Source: Bacteroidota bacterium
GTDB taxonomy: Bacteria > Bacteroidota > Bacteroidia > Bacteroidales > Lentimicrobiaceae
DNA: 64,000 nt
Reading direction: 5' to 3'
Assembly (NCBI GenBank): GCA_009773455.1
Contig: WSXU01000013.1
Span: forward strand, 1-64,000
Of the stretch, positions 8,907 to 18,007 are shown piece by piece. The stretch's first letter is position 1. Each line of letters opens with the position of its first letter. The position numbers and the translations under genes were made by a program. The notes beneath the pieces are model-generated. The model was not told the origin of the DNA. It worked only from the letters and a program-made list of their open reading frames with translations, and made no database searches.

Positions 8907-9616
8907 TTTTTGGAATGTCTGGTGTTATCGTTTTTTGTAAAGACACTTTTAAAGTATTCGCTGTCCTTTCCTGTTCCGCTTTCCATACCCATCTCCCCTG
9001 CCTTCCGGGCCGAATGCTCTTCGATTTTACTGAACCACTCCATACCACCCGTGACTTCAAAAATACGCTTCAGTTCATCAAGGTCATCCTGCGACACCTT
9101 TCTCAACGCACCGGGACCTTCACCCTGATAGTTGGCTCCAACCTTAGGAAGTATTTTCGCTGCATTGGCTTTTTCCCAATCCCACACTGGGCCCTGTTCA
9201 GGGAAAAGACCAGTGTCGATGTGGTCGAAATGCACACAATACCCTGTCTCCAGGATGGATTCACCGACCATACGTTTGAGGGCGAGTTGCTGGCGGCCTT
9301 TCTCTGATTCAACGAAAAGACCGGTTTCAATAGAGAGGCTGCGCAGGGCCTGGATGATCATTCCTGGGGCATTCTGCCTCGGGCAGCGGGTTTTGCAACT
9401 CATACATTCGCCGCAATACCAGATGGTATCACCCGCCAGCAGTTCCCTGAGGGCATCTTCATCGCGCGACTGAACGATTTCGGCAATCGCCCGCGGCTGA
9501 TAATCATACACTTCAGCGGCCGGACAGATGGCAGTACACGTACCGCAATTGATGCAGGCCGATATTCCTTCAATAAACCTGATATCCTGATTCAGTTTTT
9601 CAAATAGTAAACCCAT
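8903..9616 (-). CDS. hdrC: HdrC-like 4Fe-4S protein (first gene of the operon)
   Basis: A 237-residue protein opening the Hdr-like operon. Cluster motifs are C21-C24-C27-C31 (CINCGTCTAICP) and C68-C71-C74-C78 (CGECMSCKTRCP). The ~150-residue C-terminal extension contains a GMEWFSKIEE segment and is longer than in methanogen HdrC (about 190 residues), which fits the C1 subunit of sHdr-type complexes. Translation is coupled to hdrB. The promoter and an inverted repeat are upstream at 9732-9775. Confidence 0.85.
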   Translation of the reverse strand: MGLLFEKLNQDIRFIEGISACINCGTCTAICPAAEVYDYQPRAIAEIVQSRDEDALRELLAGDTIWYCGECMSCKTRCPRQNAPGMIIQALRSLSIETGLFVESEKGRQQLALKRMVGESILETGYCVHFDHIDTGLFPEQGPVWDWEKANAAKILPKVGANYQGEGPGALRKVSQDDLDELKRIFEVTGGMEWFSKIEEHSARKAGEMGMESGTGKDSEYFKSVFTKNDNTRHSKK

Positions 9617-10164
9617 GATACCGTATATGATATGCTTATCTTAAAAAAGCGGTACTTTAAATACTCATGACAAACCTACATGAATTCATGACAATTCACA
9701 AACACCCGGGAAAACTCATGCTGACCTGACAGTCAGAGGTGTCAACAGGCAGATATGTTCCCTCTGACAAATTTAATCAAATTATTTTCAGTGAAAATAT
9801 AATGAACTGCCTTTAACAGAAAACCAATTCTGAAGAAAATCCTAATACATGACAAGCAACCATTGAAAATCACATGTTGATATACTTTAATTGACCGGTA
9901 TGTTTTATCCGTCAGTTTTTTAATTTTTCAGAGAGGAAATATACCATTTATTCGCTTTATAAACAAACCATTCAGATTTACCTTAATTTAATGAATGCCT
10001 GTATTTTACATCATATATCAGGAAATTATACCGCAATTTGATCTGATTATGAATAGGCCAGTGTTCAATTTTGTATTTCATTCATTTCCGGCACGATAAG
10101 AATATATGTTAAAATATTTACAAAAACCCTTATCAAACAAGCGCTCCGGTTTTGTAATGTTTCA
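9617..10164. other. Divergent intergenic region, A+T rich, no gene
   Basis: Lies between the minus-strand hdr operon and the plus-strand IscX-like gene. Apart from the promoter elements listed separately it has a CATGAATTCATG palindrome (9680-9691) and two direct copies of TCATGACAA (9665-9673 and 9687-9695), within 80 bases of the hdr start codon. These are possible operator sites. No RNA gene was recognised. Confidence 0.5.
9732..9775 (-). promoter_or_regulatory. Putative hdr operon promoter with inverted repeat
   Basis: The minus strand holds TAAATTTG (plus 9768-9775), a match to the Bacteroidota -7 box TAnnTTTG. Directly downstream are GTCAGAGG (9732-9739) and CCTCTGAC (9761-9768), a perfect 8-base inverted repeat with a 21-base spacer that would lie at the transcript start. 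It could be an operator or a 5' UTR hairpin. No good -33 TTG was found at the usual spacing. Confidence 0.4.
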
Positions 10165-10172
10165 TATCTTTG
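10165..10172 (+). promoter_or_regulatory. -7 promoter box TATCTTTG
   Basis: Perfect TAnnTTTG match 21 bases before the ATG at 10194. A TTG at 10170 could be read as an earlier in-frame start, but it lies inside this box, which supports the ATG at 10194. Confidence 0.5.
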
Positions 10173-10193
10173 AAGGTTAACTTTCAATTTTCC

Positions 10194-10628
10194 ATGGAAC
10201 TGAATGATGCTGAAATAAGTCTGGTTGCCGGCATAATTTTGGAGGATTACGGCCATCTCTTCCCATCAACCTACCCCGACATACCATTAAACCTGACCAT
10301 GCTTAAATCATCGCTTGTCAAAGCAGGGATTCTGGTGGAAAAGAATGAAATCCCTGACATCATGGAACGGGTGGAACTGGCACTGGCCGCCATTGTTCCG
10401 TTAAAATGGAGCAATTACGGATCAATAGCCATCCTGCTGAATCAGCAATATCCTGACGAGGAACTGCTTGAGATCAGCGTTCAGCGCGTTGCTGAACTCA
10501 CAAGGGCCTTGCCGAATTTCAGGGATGAAGGGATGCCGGAAGAAGATGTAATGGACTCAATTATCTATACCTGGATCAGTCTGACCGATGAAGATCTTGA
10601 TCTGAATGAGGATGAAGCGTGGAGTTAG
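10194..10628 (+). CDS. IscX-like domain protein with N-terminal extension
   Basis: A 144-residue acidic soluble protein. Residues from about 68 onward (LKWSNYGSIA... YPDEE ... LPNFRDE ... IYTWIS) line up with IscX (YfhJ), where LKW, the I..L spacing, YPD, L..F.D and the late W are conserved. IscX is a ~66-residue acidic adaptor that binds IscS and iron. The first ~67 residues have no family I recognise. The start is ATG 10194, because the in-frame TTG at 10170 lies in the promoter box. It diverges from the Fe-S-rich hdr operon, which fits a role in cluster supply, but that is inference. It could also be an unrelated small acidic protein. Confidence 0.5.
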   Translation: MELNDAEISLVAGIILEDYGHLFPSTYPDIPLNLTMLKSSLVKAGILVEKNEIPDIMERVELALAAIVPLKWSNYGSIAILLNQQYPDEELLEISVQRVAELTRALPNFRDEGMPEEDVMDSIIYTWISLTDEDLDLNEDEAWS

Positions 10629-10683
10629 AATTGCCGGAAGTTCCGGCAAAAGCCAAAATAGCACATTCATTAAAAAACCCCTT

Positions 10684-11361
10684 ATGGCAAGATTCCTGTT
10701 GATTGTGATTGTTGCCTTCTGCTCCTTTACAGCAGTTGCACAGAAAAACAGTTTCAGACCTCCGGATTACAAAAAGATAGGCAAGGCGATTCTGAAGCAG
10801 GAATCAGCAACTTTCTATTCTGATCTGATGGTTCGGTATAAAGCCCATGACACAACCCTGAGTCCATACGAGTATCATCTGCTTTACTACGGTTATACCC
10901 TTCAGGCTGAATACGAACCCTATGCCCACCAGGCATTTGCCGACAGTCTTATGGCCATTGTCCGTAAAAACCAGATCAGCCCCGATAACTATGATCTTGT
11001 TGTTAAGTATGCCGGTAAAATCCTTGATAAATGCCCGTTCGATATGCGTTACCTTGATCCGCTCATTTATGTTTACCGGATGCAGGGGAAAAACGATCTG
11101 GCAGCCATGCTGGAGTTTAAACTTGGCCGGATCATTGAAACTATTTTCACCACCGGTGACGGACTGACTGAGAAGACAGCATTTCACGTTATTTCTGTTT
11201 CACACGAATACGACCTGCTTAGGGCACTGGGATTTGGTTATGCGGGAGAGCAAAGTCTTACCCGCGGACAGTGCGATTTTCTGAAAGTTGAAACCAATGA
11301 TTATGGGATCAACGGAATGTATTTCAATGTCTCAGCTTTATTGAGAGCAGCGGGAAAATAA
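10684..11361 (+). CDS. DUF4919 family secreted protein
   Basis: 225 residues with a clear signal peptide (MARFLLIVIVAFCSF...AVAQ), hence periplasmic or outer-membrane associated. The body matches the Bacteroidota DUF4919 pattern (FRPPDYKKIGKAI near the start, SPYEYHLLYYGY in the middle, YFNVSALL at the end). Function unknown. The longer frame from 10606 overlaps the previous gene and would bury the signal peptide, so I start at 10684. It is followed at a short distance by the GNAT gene. Confidence 0.72.
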   Translation: MARFLLIVIVAFCSFTAVAQKNSFRPPDYKKIGKAILKQESATFYSDLMVRYKAHDTTLSPYEYHLLYYGYTLQAEYEPYAHQAFADSLMAIVRKNQISPDNYDLVVKYAGKILDKCPFDMRYLDPLIYVYRMQGKNDLAAMLEFKLGRIIETIFTTGDGLTEKTAFHVISVSHEYDLLRALGFGYAGEQSLTRGQCDFLKVETNDYGINGMYFNVSALLRAAGK

Positions 11362-11372
11362 TCTGTCCGGTT

Positions 11373-12119
11373 ATGGGTTTTACCGAACTTTCAACCTCAA
11401 ATCTTGCCACTGAACACATCTGTTGTGCAATCGCTGAGAAAAAAGAAGAATCAGGGCTGGCGTTAAAAAAGGACTGGCTGAATGAGAGAATCCGTGAAGG
11501 CCTGATATTCCGGAAACTGGACCAGCGAGGGAAGGTCTTCATTGAATACCTTCCGGCTGAAAAAGCCTGGGCACCGGTTTTTGCCCCGCATTATCTATAC
11601 ATTAATTGCTTTTGGGTTTCAGGAAGCTTCAAGGGGAAAGGCTATGGAAAGGATCTGATCGGATCATGTATAGCAGATGCAAAGCATACCTCGGGCATTG
11701 TAGCGTTGAGCTCTGCTAAAAAGAGGCCTTTTCTTTCCGACGGAAAATTTTTGAAGAAAGCCGGCTTTACAGTCTGCGATGAAGCCAATCCCTATTTTGA
11801 ACTCCTCGTTTACAAAACCGATCCTTCGGCTCCTGATCCCCGTTTCGCTGATCATGTCAGAAACCCGGTGGTTAATTTTGGACCCGGACTCGATCTGTTC
11901 TACACATCCCAATGCCCTTTTGCCCCTGATTATGCAGTTATGGCAGCCAATCATGTACATGAAAAGGGGCTTACCATCCGGATTCACCATCTTGACACCC
12001 GCGAAAAAGCCGTTCAACATTCTTCGGCATGGTCTACATACAGTGTTTTTAAAGACGGTATATTTCAGACACATGAGATTCAGACAGCCGCAAAGTTACT
12101 TGCACTGGCAACACAGTAA
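11373..12119 (+). CDS. GNAT N-acetyltransferase with C-terminal YoaP-like domain
   Basis: 248 residues. The N-terminal ~150 residues are a GNAT fold with the acetyl-CoA pyrophosphate loop in FKGKGYGKDLI (about residues 89-99). The C-terminal ~90 residues resemble the YoaP domain, starting near LDLFYTSQCPFAPDY with a thioredoxin-like strand and a single Cys in CPF. The substrate is unknown. The gene begins 11 bases after the DUF4919 stop, so co-transcription is likely. Confidence 0.78.
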   Translation: MGFTELSTSNLATEHICCAIAEKKEESGLALKKDWLNERIREGLIFRKLDQRGKVFIEYLPAEKAWAPVFAPHYLYINCFWVSGSFKGKGYGKDLIGSCIADAKHTSGIVALSSAKKRPFLSDGKFLKKAGFTVCDEANPYFELLVYKTDPSAPDPRFADHVRNPVVNFGPGLDLFYTSQCPFAPDYAVMAANHVHEKGLTIRIHHLDTREKAVQHSSAWSTYSVFKDGIFQTHEIQTAAKLLALATQ

Positions 12120-12226
12120 GCACACAAATTGAATATGTCGGTAATGCTGTGTCTCTCAGCTATCTCAATTTCCCGTAAAAATCATTGAACAATCCTGCTT
12201 CCTGTAAATCCGGGAGACCGGAATAA

Positions 12227-12946
12227 TTAGTCCATATCAATATTGGGCTGTATTTTCAGCTCCATGCTATCGAGTTCCAGGGCCAGCAGGTTGCCGAAAC
12301 CTGAGCGGTTGCTCATGTAACAGCCATTGTCGAGATCGATAAAGGGATAAGAGGGTGATTTTATGGTAAGGTCAATGAAATCAAGGCTGACCGGGACATG
12401 ACCGTGAATTACCTTACGGAAGCCGATCTTGTATGATTTCACTTTAAATTCCCTGACCCAGAGCATGGTCTGAGTATCTTCAAAAGGATCTGGAATCTCA
12501 AAATTCAGGCCGGCATGAACGAGTACGAATTTATCCAGCAGATGGTAAAGCGGAAGATTACGCATCCATTCGATGTAATGTTCAGGGATATCAAGCATAT
12601 TCTCGGTACCAAAACTCAGCATGGCTTCCTCTCCGCCATGTTTGAGCCACTGGGCCTTTGATTTGTTCGCCTGTTTGAAGAAAAGGAAGCTTTTGACTTC
12701 CTTTTCTTCATCATATGAATTGACAAAGAATTCCTCGTGATTGCCTTTAAGTGCGACAATACTGTGCCCCTGATCCTGCAGTCCCATCACATAATCAAGC
12801 ACACCCTTTGAATCCGGGCCACGGTCAACAAAATCGCCCAGAAAAAAAAGCATGTCTTCTTTCGAAGGCACAATCTGCGTTTCGATCAGGGAGATCAGGC
12901 TGCGTTTACAGCCATGAATGTCAGGGATAACCCATTGTTTCGGCAT
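12227..12946 (-). CDS. Calcineurin-like serine/threonine phosphatase (PPP family)
   Basis: 239 residues with the metal-binding motifs PDIHG (D9, H11), GDFVDRG, KGNHEE, a histidine in VHAGLNF and a late GHVPV. This matches bacterial PPP phosphatases and diadenosine tetraphosphatases such as PrpA/ApaH. It hydrolyses phosphoesters in the cytoplasm; protein versus Ap4A substrate cannot be decided. It lies 8 bases after the gpmA stop and is probably in the same transcript. Confidence 0.85.
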   Translation of the reverse strand: MPKQWVIPDIHGCKRSLISLIETQIVPSKEDMLFFLGDFVDRGPDSKGVLDYVMGLQDQGHSIVALKGNHEEFFVNSYDEEKEVKSFLFFKQANKSKAQWLKHGGEEAMLSFGTENMLDIPEHYIEWMRNLPLYHLLDKFVLVHAGLNFEIPDPFEDTQTMLWVREFKVKSYKIGFRKVIHGHVPVSLDFIDLTIKSPSYPFIDLDNGCYMSNRSGFGNLLALELDSMELKIQPNIDMD

Positions 12947-12954
12947 GCAGGCGT

Positions 12955-13701
12955 CTATTTGGCTTTCCCCTGGTTGGCTACCGCTTCCATCAGTTTCCTG
13001 ATCTCTTCCGGATCACCCAGAAAATAATCCTTCAGAAGGTTCAGTTGGTCATCAAATTCGAAAACATAAGGAATTCCTGTCGGCAGGTTCAGACTGACGA
13101 TGTCCTTATCACTGATGTTTTTCAGATATTTGATCACTGCCCTGAGGCTGTTACCGTGGGCTGCCACCAGCACCTGGCTATGTTTTTTCAGCGACTCGCG
13201 GATTTCACCTTCCCAGTAGGGCACCATGCGTTCAACCGTTTCCTTGAGCGATTCGGTGAGCGGAATAAAGGCCTGCGGCTCATTTTTATATCTTGGGTCA
13301 AGGCGCGGATTGCGTTCATCGGTTTCAGCAAGGGGTGCAGGGGGAACATCATAACTGCGTCTCCAGACCAGCACCTGTTCATCGCCGTATTTTGCAGCGG
13401 TTTCAGCCTTATTCAGGCCCTGGAGGTTTCCATAATGCTTCTCGTTGAGCCTCCAGCTCTTTAGTACCGGAATCCAGAGCTGATCCATCTCTTCAAGAGC
13501 AAGGTTCAGGGTTTTTATGGCCCTTTTCAGATAAGAAGTATAGGCCAGATCAAAAGCGAATCCGTTTTCTTTCAGCACTTTCCCGGCTTCGCGGGCTTCC
13601 CCGACTCCTTTTGCCGATAAGTCAACATCGGTCCATCCGGTAAAACGGTTTTCCTTATTCCATTCACTTTCGCCATGGCGTAACAACACAAGTTTCTTCA
13701 T
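12955..13701 (-). CDS. gpmA: 2,3-bisphosphoglycerate-dependent phosphoglycerate mutase
   Basis: Interconverts 3- and 2-phosphoglycerate in glycolysis. The start is the ATG at 13701 ([15 protein letters not shown]), giving 248 residues, the usual length; the frame stays open to 13827 but those codons are leader. The catalytic histidine is in [10 protein letters not shown], and RFTGW, the ERRY-like WRRSYDVPP, and AAHGNSLRA are all present, so the enzyme looks functional. A -7 box lies 46 bases upstream. Confidence 0.96.
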   Translation of the reverse strand: MKKLVLLRHGESEWNKENRFTGWTDVDLSAKGVGEAREAGKVLKENGFAFDLAYTSYLKRAIKTLNLALEEMDQLWIPVLKSWRLNEKHYGNLQGLNKAETAAKYGDEQVLVWRRSYDVPPAPLAETDERNPRLDPRYKNEPQAFIPLTESLKETVERMVPYWEGEIRESLKKHSQVLVAAHGNSLRAVIKYLKNISDKDIVSLNLPTGIPYVFEFDDQLNLLKDYFLGDPEEIRKLMEAVANQGKAK

Positions 13702-13746
13702 AAAAACAGGTATTTTGAGCTTAATTAAGTCTTTTGAATTGCGCTG

Positions 13747-13754
13747 CAAAGATA
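13747..13754 (-). promoter_or_regulatory. -7 promoter box for gpmA
   Basis: The minus strand reads TATCTTTG, 46 bases upstream of the gpmA ATG. Perfect TAnnTTTG match. Confidence 0.5.
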
Positions 13755-13933
13755 CACAATAGATGCCTGCAAAATTTAGGAGGATTGCGTTTATATGCTG
13801 TAATTTATTGTTCAAGCTTAGCAACACTGAACGAACCGGCTTATCTGTTCAGCAATAACAGTAAGCCGGGCAGCAACATGAAACCAACGTAAACCGATCA
13901 GGCAGGCAGGTGGTTCCCCGCTGAAAAAATTCT

Positions 13934-13941
13934 TACCTTCG
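13934..13941 (+). promoter_or_regulatory. -7-like box before the DUF2723 gene
   Basis: TACCTTCG has one mismatch to TAnnTTTG and lies 46 bases before the ATG at 13987. The -33 element is not evident. Confidence 0.3.
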
Positions 13942-13986
13942 CAACGCAGCCGGAATGATCGGCTCCCTGAAACAAAAGTATCTTTT

Positions 13987-16900
13987 ATGAACCTTTACAG
14001 GCGGATTAACAACATTACCGGCTGGGTAGTATTTATCATTGCCAGCTCCGTTTACCTTCTGACCGCAGAACCAACCACCAGTTTCTGGGATTGCGGCGAA
14101 TACATCGCCACCGCTTTTAAACTCCAGGTCGGTCACCCGCCGGGAGCACCCCTGTTCCAGATGCTTGGGCGCTTCTTCTCGCTTTTCGCTTTCGGGAATG
14201 AAGCAAATGTGGCCTTTATGATCAATGCCATGTCGGCATTCAGCAGTGGCTTTACAATCCTTTTTCTATTCTGGAGCATTTCTCATCTGACCAAGAAACT
14301 GGTTTCAGCAGGCGATGATCTTCAGATGGGCGAAATCCTGACCATAACCGGCAGTGCGCTGGTAGGGGCGCTGGCTTATACCTTCAGCGATTCATTCTGG
14401 TTTTCAGCCGTTGAAGGTGAGGTTTATGCCATGTCATCGTTCTTCACCGCCTTTGTTTTCTGGGCTATGCTCAAATGGGAAGATGCAGCCGATCAGCCCC
14501 ATTCAATACGATGGATTGTCCTGATCGCTTTTATGATCGGCCTCAGCATCGGGGTTCACCTGCTTAACCTGTTGGCCATACCTGCCATTACCCTGATTTT
14601 CTATTTCAAAAAATACAAGCCATCGGCAAAAGGCATTGTTCTGGCATTGATCTCTTCGGTACTCCTGATCGGCCTTATCATGAACCTGATTGTTCCCTGG
14701 ATAGTGAAACTGGCCGGATTATTTGAACTGTTCTTTGTCAATTCAGTCGGTCTCCCGTTCAACATAGGTACAGTCATTTACTTTTTACTCATTGGCTCAG
14801 GAATTGTCTGGGGATTATATTATACCCGCAAAACAAAAAAAGTACTCTGGAATACCATTTTACTTTCTTTCACCTTTATCCTGATCGGCTACTCGAGTTT
14901 TTTCATGCTGATCATCCGTTCCAATGCCAATACCCCGATCAACGAGAACCAACCCAGCAACGCCATCAGCCTTCTCTCGTACCTGAACAGGGAGCAATAT
15001 GGCGACTGGCCTTTGCTGCACGGACCTTATTATAATGCCCCCGTTGTCGACCGAACCGACGGCAATCCCGTTTATAAAAGAGACGACGCTTCAGGGAAGT
15101 ATGTCATCATCGATAACAAGAAAGACATGGAGCCGGTATATGACCCGGCGTATACCACCATCTTTCCGAGGATGTGGAGCGGCAATGAGCAGACCCATAA
15201 GGACAATTATAAGAAATGGGGGAAAGTCAAAGGCACACCGTTGAATGTTACCAACCAGGAAGGTGAACCGGAAACCCTGATCAAACCTACCTTCAGCGAG
15301 AATCTCAGGTTTTTCTGGAATTACCAGCTGCAGTTTATGTATGTGCGTTACTTCATGTGGAACTTTGCCGGAAAGCAGAATGATGTCCAGGGGTTTGGCA
15401 ACGACCTTGACGGAAACTGGATCAGTGGCATCAACTGGCTGGATGAAATGCGGCTCGGGCCACAGAAGAATATTCCCGAAAGTATGGAAAACAAAGGGAG
15501 AAACAAATTCTACCTGCTCCCGCTTCTGCTTGGCCTCGCCGGACTGGTCTGGCATACCAACCGAAACCACAAAGACGCCCTTGTCGTTGCCATGATGTTT
15601 ATCATGACAGGACTGGCCATTGTGGTTTACCTGAACCAGTATGCTTATCAGCCCCGCGAACGTGATTACGCCTATGCGGCATCTTTCTATGCCTTTGCCA
15701 TATGGATTGGCATCGGTGTTGCCGCCCTGATCCAGCTAATGCAGAAAATACTGAAACGGAATATGGCTGCCTTGCTGGCAACCGGCATCTGCCTGGTGGC
15801 AGTCCCCGGCATCATGGCATCGCAAGGATGGGACGATCATGACAGGTCCGATCGTTATACCGGCCGTGAAATAGCCAGAAGTTACCTGGAATCGTGCGCA
15901 CCAAACGCCATTCTTTTTACCATGGGCGACAACGACACCTTCCCGCTCTGGTATGCCCAGGACGTGGAGGGAATCCGAACCGATGTAAGGGTAGTGAACC
16001 TGAGCCTGCTCAGCGCCGACTGGTATATTGGCCAGATGAAGCGGAAAGTGTATGATTCCGAACCTGTACCGTTCAGCCTGACCTACGATGAATTCAAATC
16101 AGGAACACGCGAAGTGGTCTATATTTCAAACGATCAGCGGCTCACAGGTCCGGTTGACCTGAAAGAACTGTTCAACATCATTCATACTCAGCCTGAGGCT
16201 TTGCAGGTAAACAGTTCCATAGGCATGGTCGATTATTTCCCGACCAATTATTTCTATCTGAATGTTGATTCAGCAATGGTCGTAAATAACGGAACTGTCC
16301 CCCCCGACGATGCAAAATACATCGTAGATACCCTTACCTGGAAAATAAACAGAAGCATGGTAACCAAGAGTTCACTGATGGTTCTTGATCTCCTGGCGAA
16401 CAACAACTGGCAGCGTCCGGTTTACTTTTCAACCACGGCCGGCGAAAGCGCTTACCTTGGACTGACAGAATATTTCAGGCTGGAGGGAATGGCTTACCGT
16501 CTGGTTCCTGTTAAGAAGCCTTCAGGAGAAAATTTCATGGGGCACATTAACAGTGGAATTCTTTATGACAGGCTGATGAATAAATTCAATTATGGCAATA
16601 TGGAAAAACCGGGTGTCTATCTCGATGAAACCAATCGCCGGATGGTCACCAACCTCAGGAATAACTTCGGAAAGCTCGCCGAACAATTGCTGGCCGAAGG
16701 TAAAAACAAGGAAGCCATTGCTGTTTGCGAACGATGTCTTGCATTTGCCCCCGACAATGCCATGAGGTACGATTTTTTCCTTCTACCGGTGGCAGAGGTC
16801 TTTCTGAAGGCAGGCGCTGAAAAGCAGGGAATGGCATTGCTTGGAAGGCTTTATGATCTGTATACTGAAGATCTGGACTACTATTTCAGTTTTCCGAAAA

Positions 16901-17064
16901 ATCGCATTGACCAGTTTGACAATGAGATGCAACAGGCCCTGGCCATGATCAACCGTGTCGGCATCGTGGCCGGAGAGCATAACAATGAGGCATTTGCCGA
17001 TAAGGCAAGGGCCGAACTGGAGAAACAGTATGAAAAATATGTGATGCTGACCGGGAAGCGGTGA
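13987..17064 (+). CDS. DUF2723 membrane glycosyltransferase-like protein (GT117), with C-terminal TPR region
   Basis: A 1025-residue inner-membrane protein. The N-terminus has the DUF2723 signature (TSFWDCGEYI, LQVGHPPGAPLFQMLGR) with the acidic pair early in the first loop, as in GT-C fold protein O-mannosyltransferases. About 10-12 hydrophobic helices are followed by a large soluble part with MGDNDTFPLWYAQ and YQPRERDYAYA. The last ~150 residues look like two to three TPR helices (KNKEAIAVCERCLAFAPDN). The family is almost restricted to Bacteroidota and is thought to glycosylate secreted proteins. The enzymatic role here is by family only. Confidence 0.85.
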   Translation: MNLYRRINNITGWVVFIIASSVYLLTAEPTTSFWDCGEYIATAFKLQVGHPPGAPLFQMLGRFFSLFAFGNEANVAFMINAMSAFSSGFTILFLFWSISHLTKKLVSAGDDLQMGEILTITGSALVGALAYTFSDSFWFSAVEGEVYAMSSFFTAFVFWAMLKWEDAADQPHSIRWIVLIAFMIGLSIGVHLLNLLAIPAITLIFYFKKYKPSAKGIVLALISSVLLIGLIMNLIVPWIVKLAGLFELFFVNSVGLPFNIGTVIYFLLIGSGIVWGLYYTRKTKKVLWNTILLSFTFILIGYSSFFMLIIRSNANTPINENQPSNAISLLSYLNREQYGDWPLLHGPYYNAPVVDRTDGNPVYKRDDASGKYVIIDNKKDMEPVYDPAYTTIFPRMWSGNEQTHKDNYKKWGKVKGTPLNVTNQEGEPETLIKPTFSENLRFFWNYQLQFMYVRYFMWNFAGKQNDVQGFGNDLDGNWISGINWLDEMRLGPQKNIPESMENKGRNKFYLLPLLLGLAGLVWHTNRNHKDALVVAMMFIMTGLAIVVYLNQYAYQPRERDYAYAASFYAFAIWIGIGVAALIQLMQKILKRNMAALLATGICLVAVPGIMASQGWDDHDRSDRYTGREIARSYLESCAPNAILFTMGDNDTFPLWYAQDVEGIRTDVRVVNLSLLSADWYIGQMKRKVYDSEPVPFSLTYDEFKSGTREVVYISNDQRLTGPVDLKELFNIIHTQPEALQVNSSIGMVDYFPTNYFYLNVDSAMVVNNGTVPPDDAKYIVDTLTWKINRSMVTKSSLMVLDLLANNNWQRPVYFSTTAGESAYLGLTEYFRLEGMAYRLVPVKKPSGENFMGHINSGILYDRLMNKFNYGNMEKPGVYLDETNRRMVTNLRNNFGKLAEQLLAEGKNKEAIAVCERCLAFAPDNAMRYDFFLLPVAEVFLKAGAEKQGMALLGRLYDLYTEDLDYYFSFPKNRIDQFDNEMQQALAMINRVGIVAGEHNNEAFADKARAELEKQYEKYVMLTGKR

Positions 17065-17392
17065 TGGAAGAGAAGATTTCTAATTTCTAATGCCTAATGT
17101 CTGATTCCGAAAATCCAATGGCTGAAGATAGAAGGGAAAACATGAGGAAAGTCATGGGATGTATTGAAAGCATGTATTGACAGGTCTTTCAGAACACCCA
17201 TCAATGAACTCTCGTATGATTTTTACTTTGAGCCCGCCAAAAGCAGGTAAACTTTAAGCCTGCCAAAGACGGGTATACTTTGAACTTTGAACTTTGAGCT
17301 TTGAGCTTTAAGCCCGCCAAAGGCGGGTAAACTTTAAACTTTTAACTTTCTACCTGCCTGCGGCAGGCAGGCTTTTTACTTCTTACTTCCCC
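17065..17392. repeat. Intergenic block of short hairpin repeats
   Basis: No gene. From about 17225 three copies of an AGCC[CT]GCCAAA-G.GGGTA-ACTTT unit follow each other, the third at 17306-17335 with a perfect CCCGCC-AAA-GGCGGG hairpin (17313-17327). They are linked by runs of ACTTTGA and CTTTGAG. A fourth hairpin, rich in CCTGCC and GGCAGG, lies at about 17352-17371. The block looks like slipped dispersed repeats; it sits between two plus-strand genes. Confidence 0.7.
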
Positions 17393-18007
17393 ATGTATCT
17401 CTCCAAATCTCCGGGCATCCTCCGAAGCCTTACCCGAAAGAACCTGATCTGGGATTTCCCCGGCCGGGCGAAGGAGATATTCCTGACGTTTGATGACGGG
17501 CCCATCCCGGAAATCACTCCTCAGGTGCTGGAGATACTCAATCAGTATGAGGCCAGAGCTACTTTTTTCTGCGTGGGCGATAATGTTCAGAAACATGCCG
17601 GTGTTTACCAACAGGTTGCAGAAGCTGGTCATGTCATTGGCAACCACACCTTTCATCACCTCAGTGGCTGGAAAACACCGCTTGATGAATACCTCGCCGA
17701 TATCGAGATGTGCAATCAGCTTGTAAAAAGCCCTTTTTTCAGACCTCCGTACGGCCGTATCAGGTCATCGTACATCGCCCCTGTCAAGGCGAACTACCAG
17801 ATCGTCATGTGGTCGGTCCTGAGTGGTGACTTCGACAGGGAATCGAGTCCTGAAAAGGTATTGAATAACGTACTGCAACACACCACCGATGGCAGCATTG
17901 TGGTTTTTCACGACAGCCTGAAAGCTGCTGACCGCCTGTTCTATGCCCTTCCCAGATTTCTTGAACACTTCTCCGGTCAGGGGTTCCGGTTCAGTACCAT
18001 ACAATGA
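17393..18007 (+). CDS. Polysaccharide deacetylase family protein (NodB domain)
   Basis: 204 residues, a minimal carbohydrate esterase family 4 domain. The metal and catalytic motifs are complete: TFDDGP (32-37), HTFHH (H85, H89), RPPYGR, and FHDS near the end. It should remove acetyl groups from peptidoglycan or another aminosugar polymer. No signal peptide is obvious, though the first 20 residues are basic. It converges on the peroxidase gene across a strong terminator. Confidence 0.9.
   Translation: MYLSKSPGILRSLTRKNLIWDFPGRAKEIFLTFDDGPIPEITPQVLEILNQYEARATFFCVGDNVQKHAGVYQQVAEAGHVIGNHTFHHLSGWKTPLDEYLADIEMCNQLVKSPFFRPPYGRIRSSYIAPVKANYQIVMWSVLSGDFDRESSPEKVLNNVLQHTTDGSIVVFHDSLKAADRLFYALPRFLEHFSGQGFRFSTIQ

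Noticed and set aside
7869-9128. 419-codon open frame on the plus strand opposite hdrB/hdrC
   Set aside because: It is antisense to two coupled genes with complete cysteine motifs and shows no family resemblance; a codon-bias shadow.
10606-10683. Longer start of the DUF4919 protein
   Set aside because: It overlaps the previous gene and places 26 residues before a clean signal peptide.
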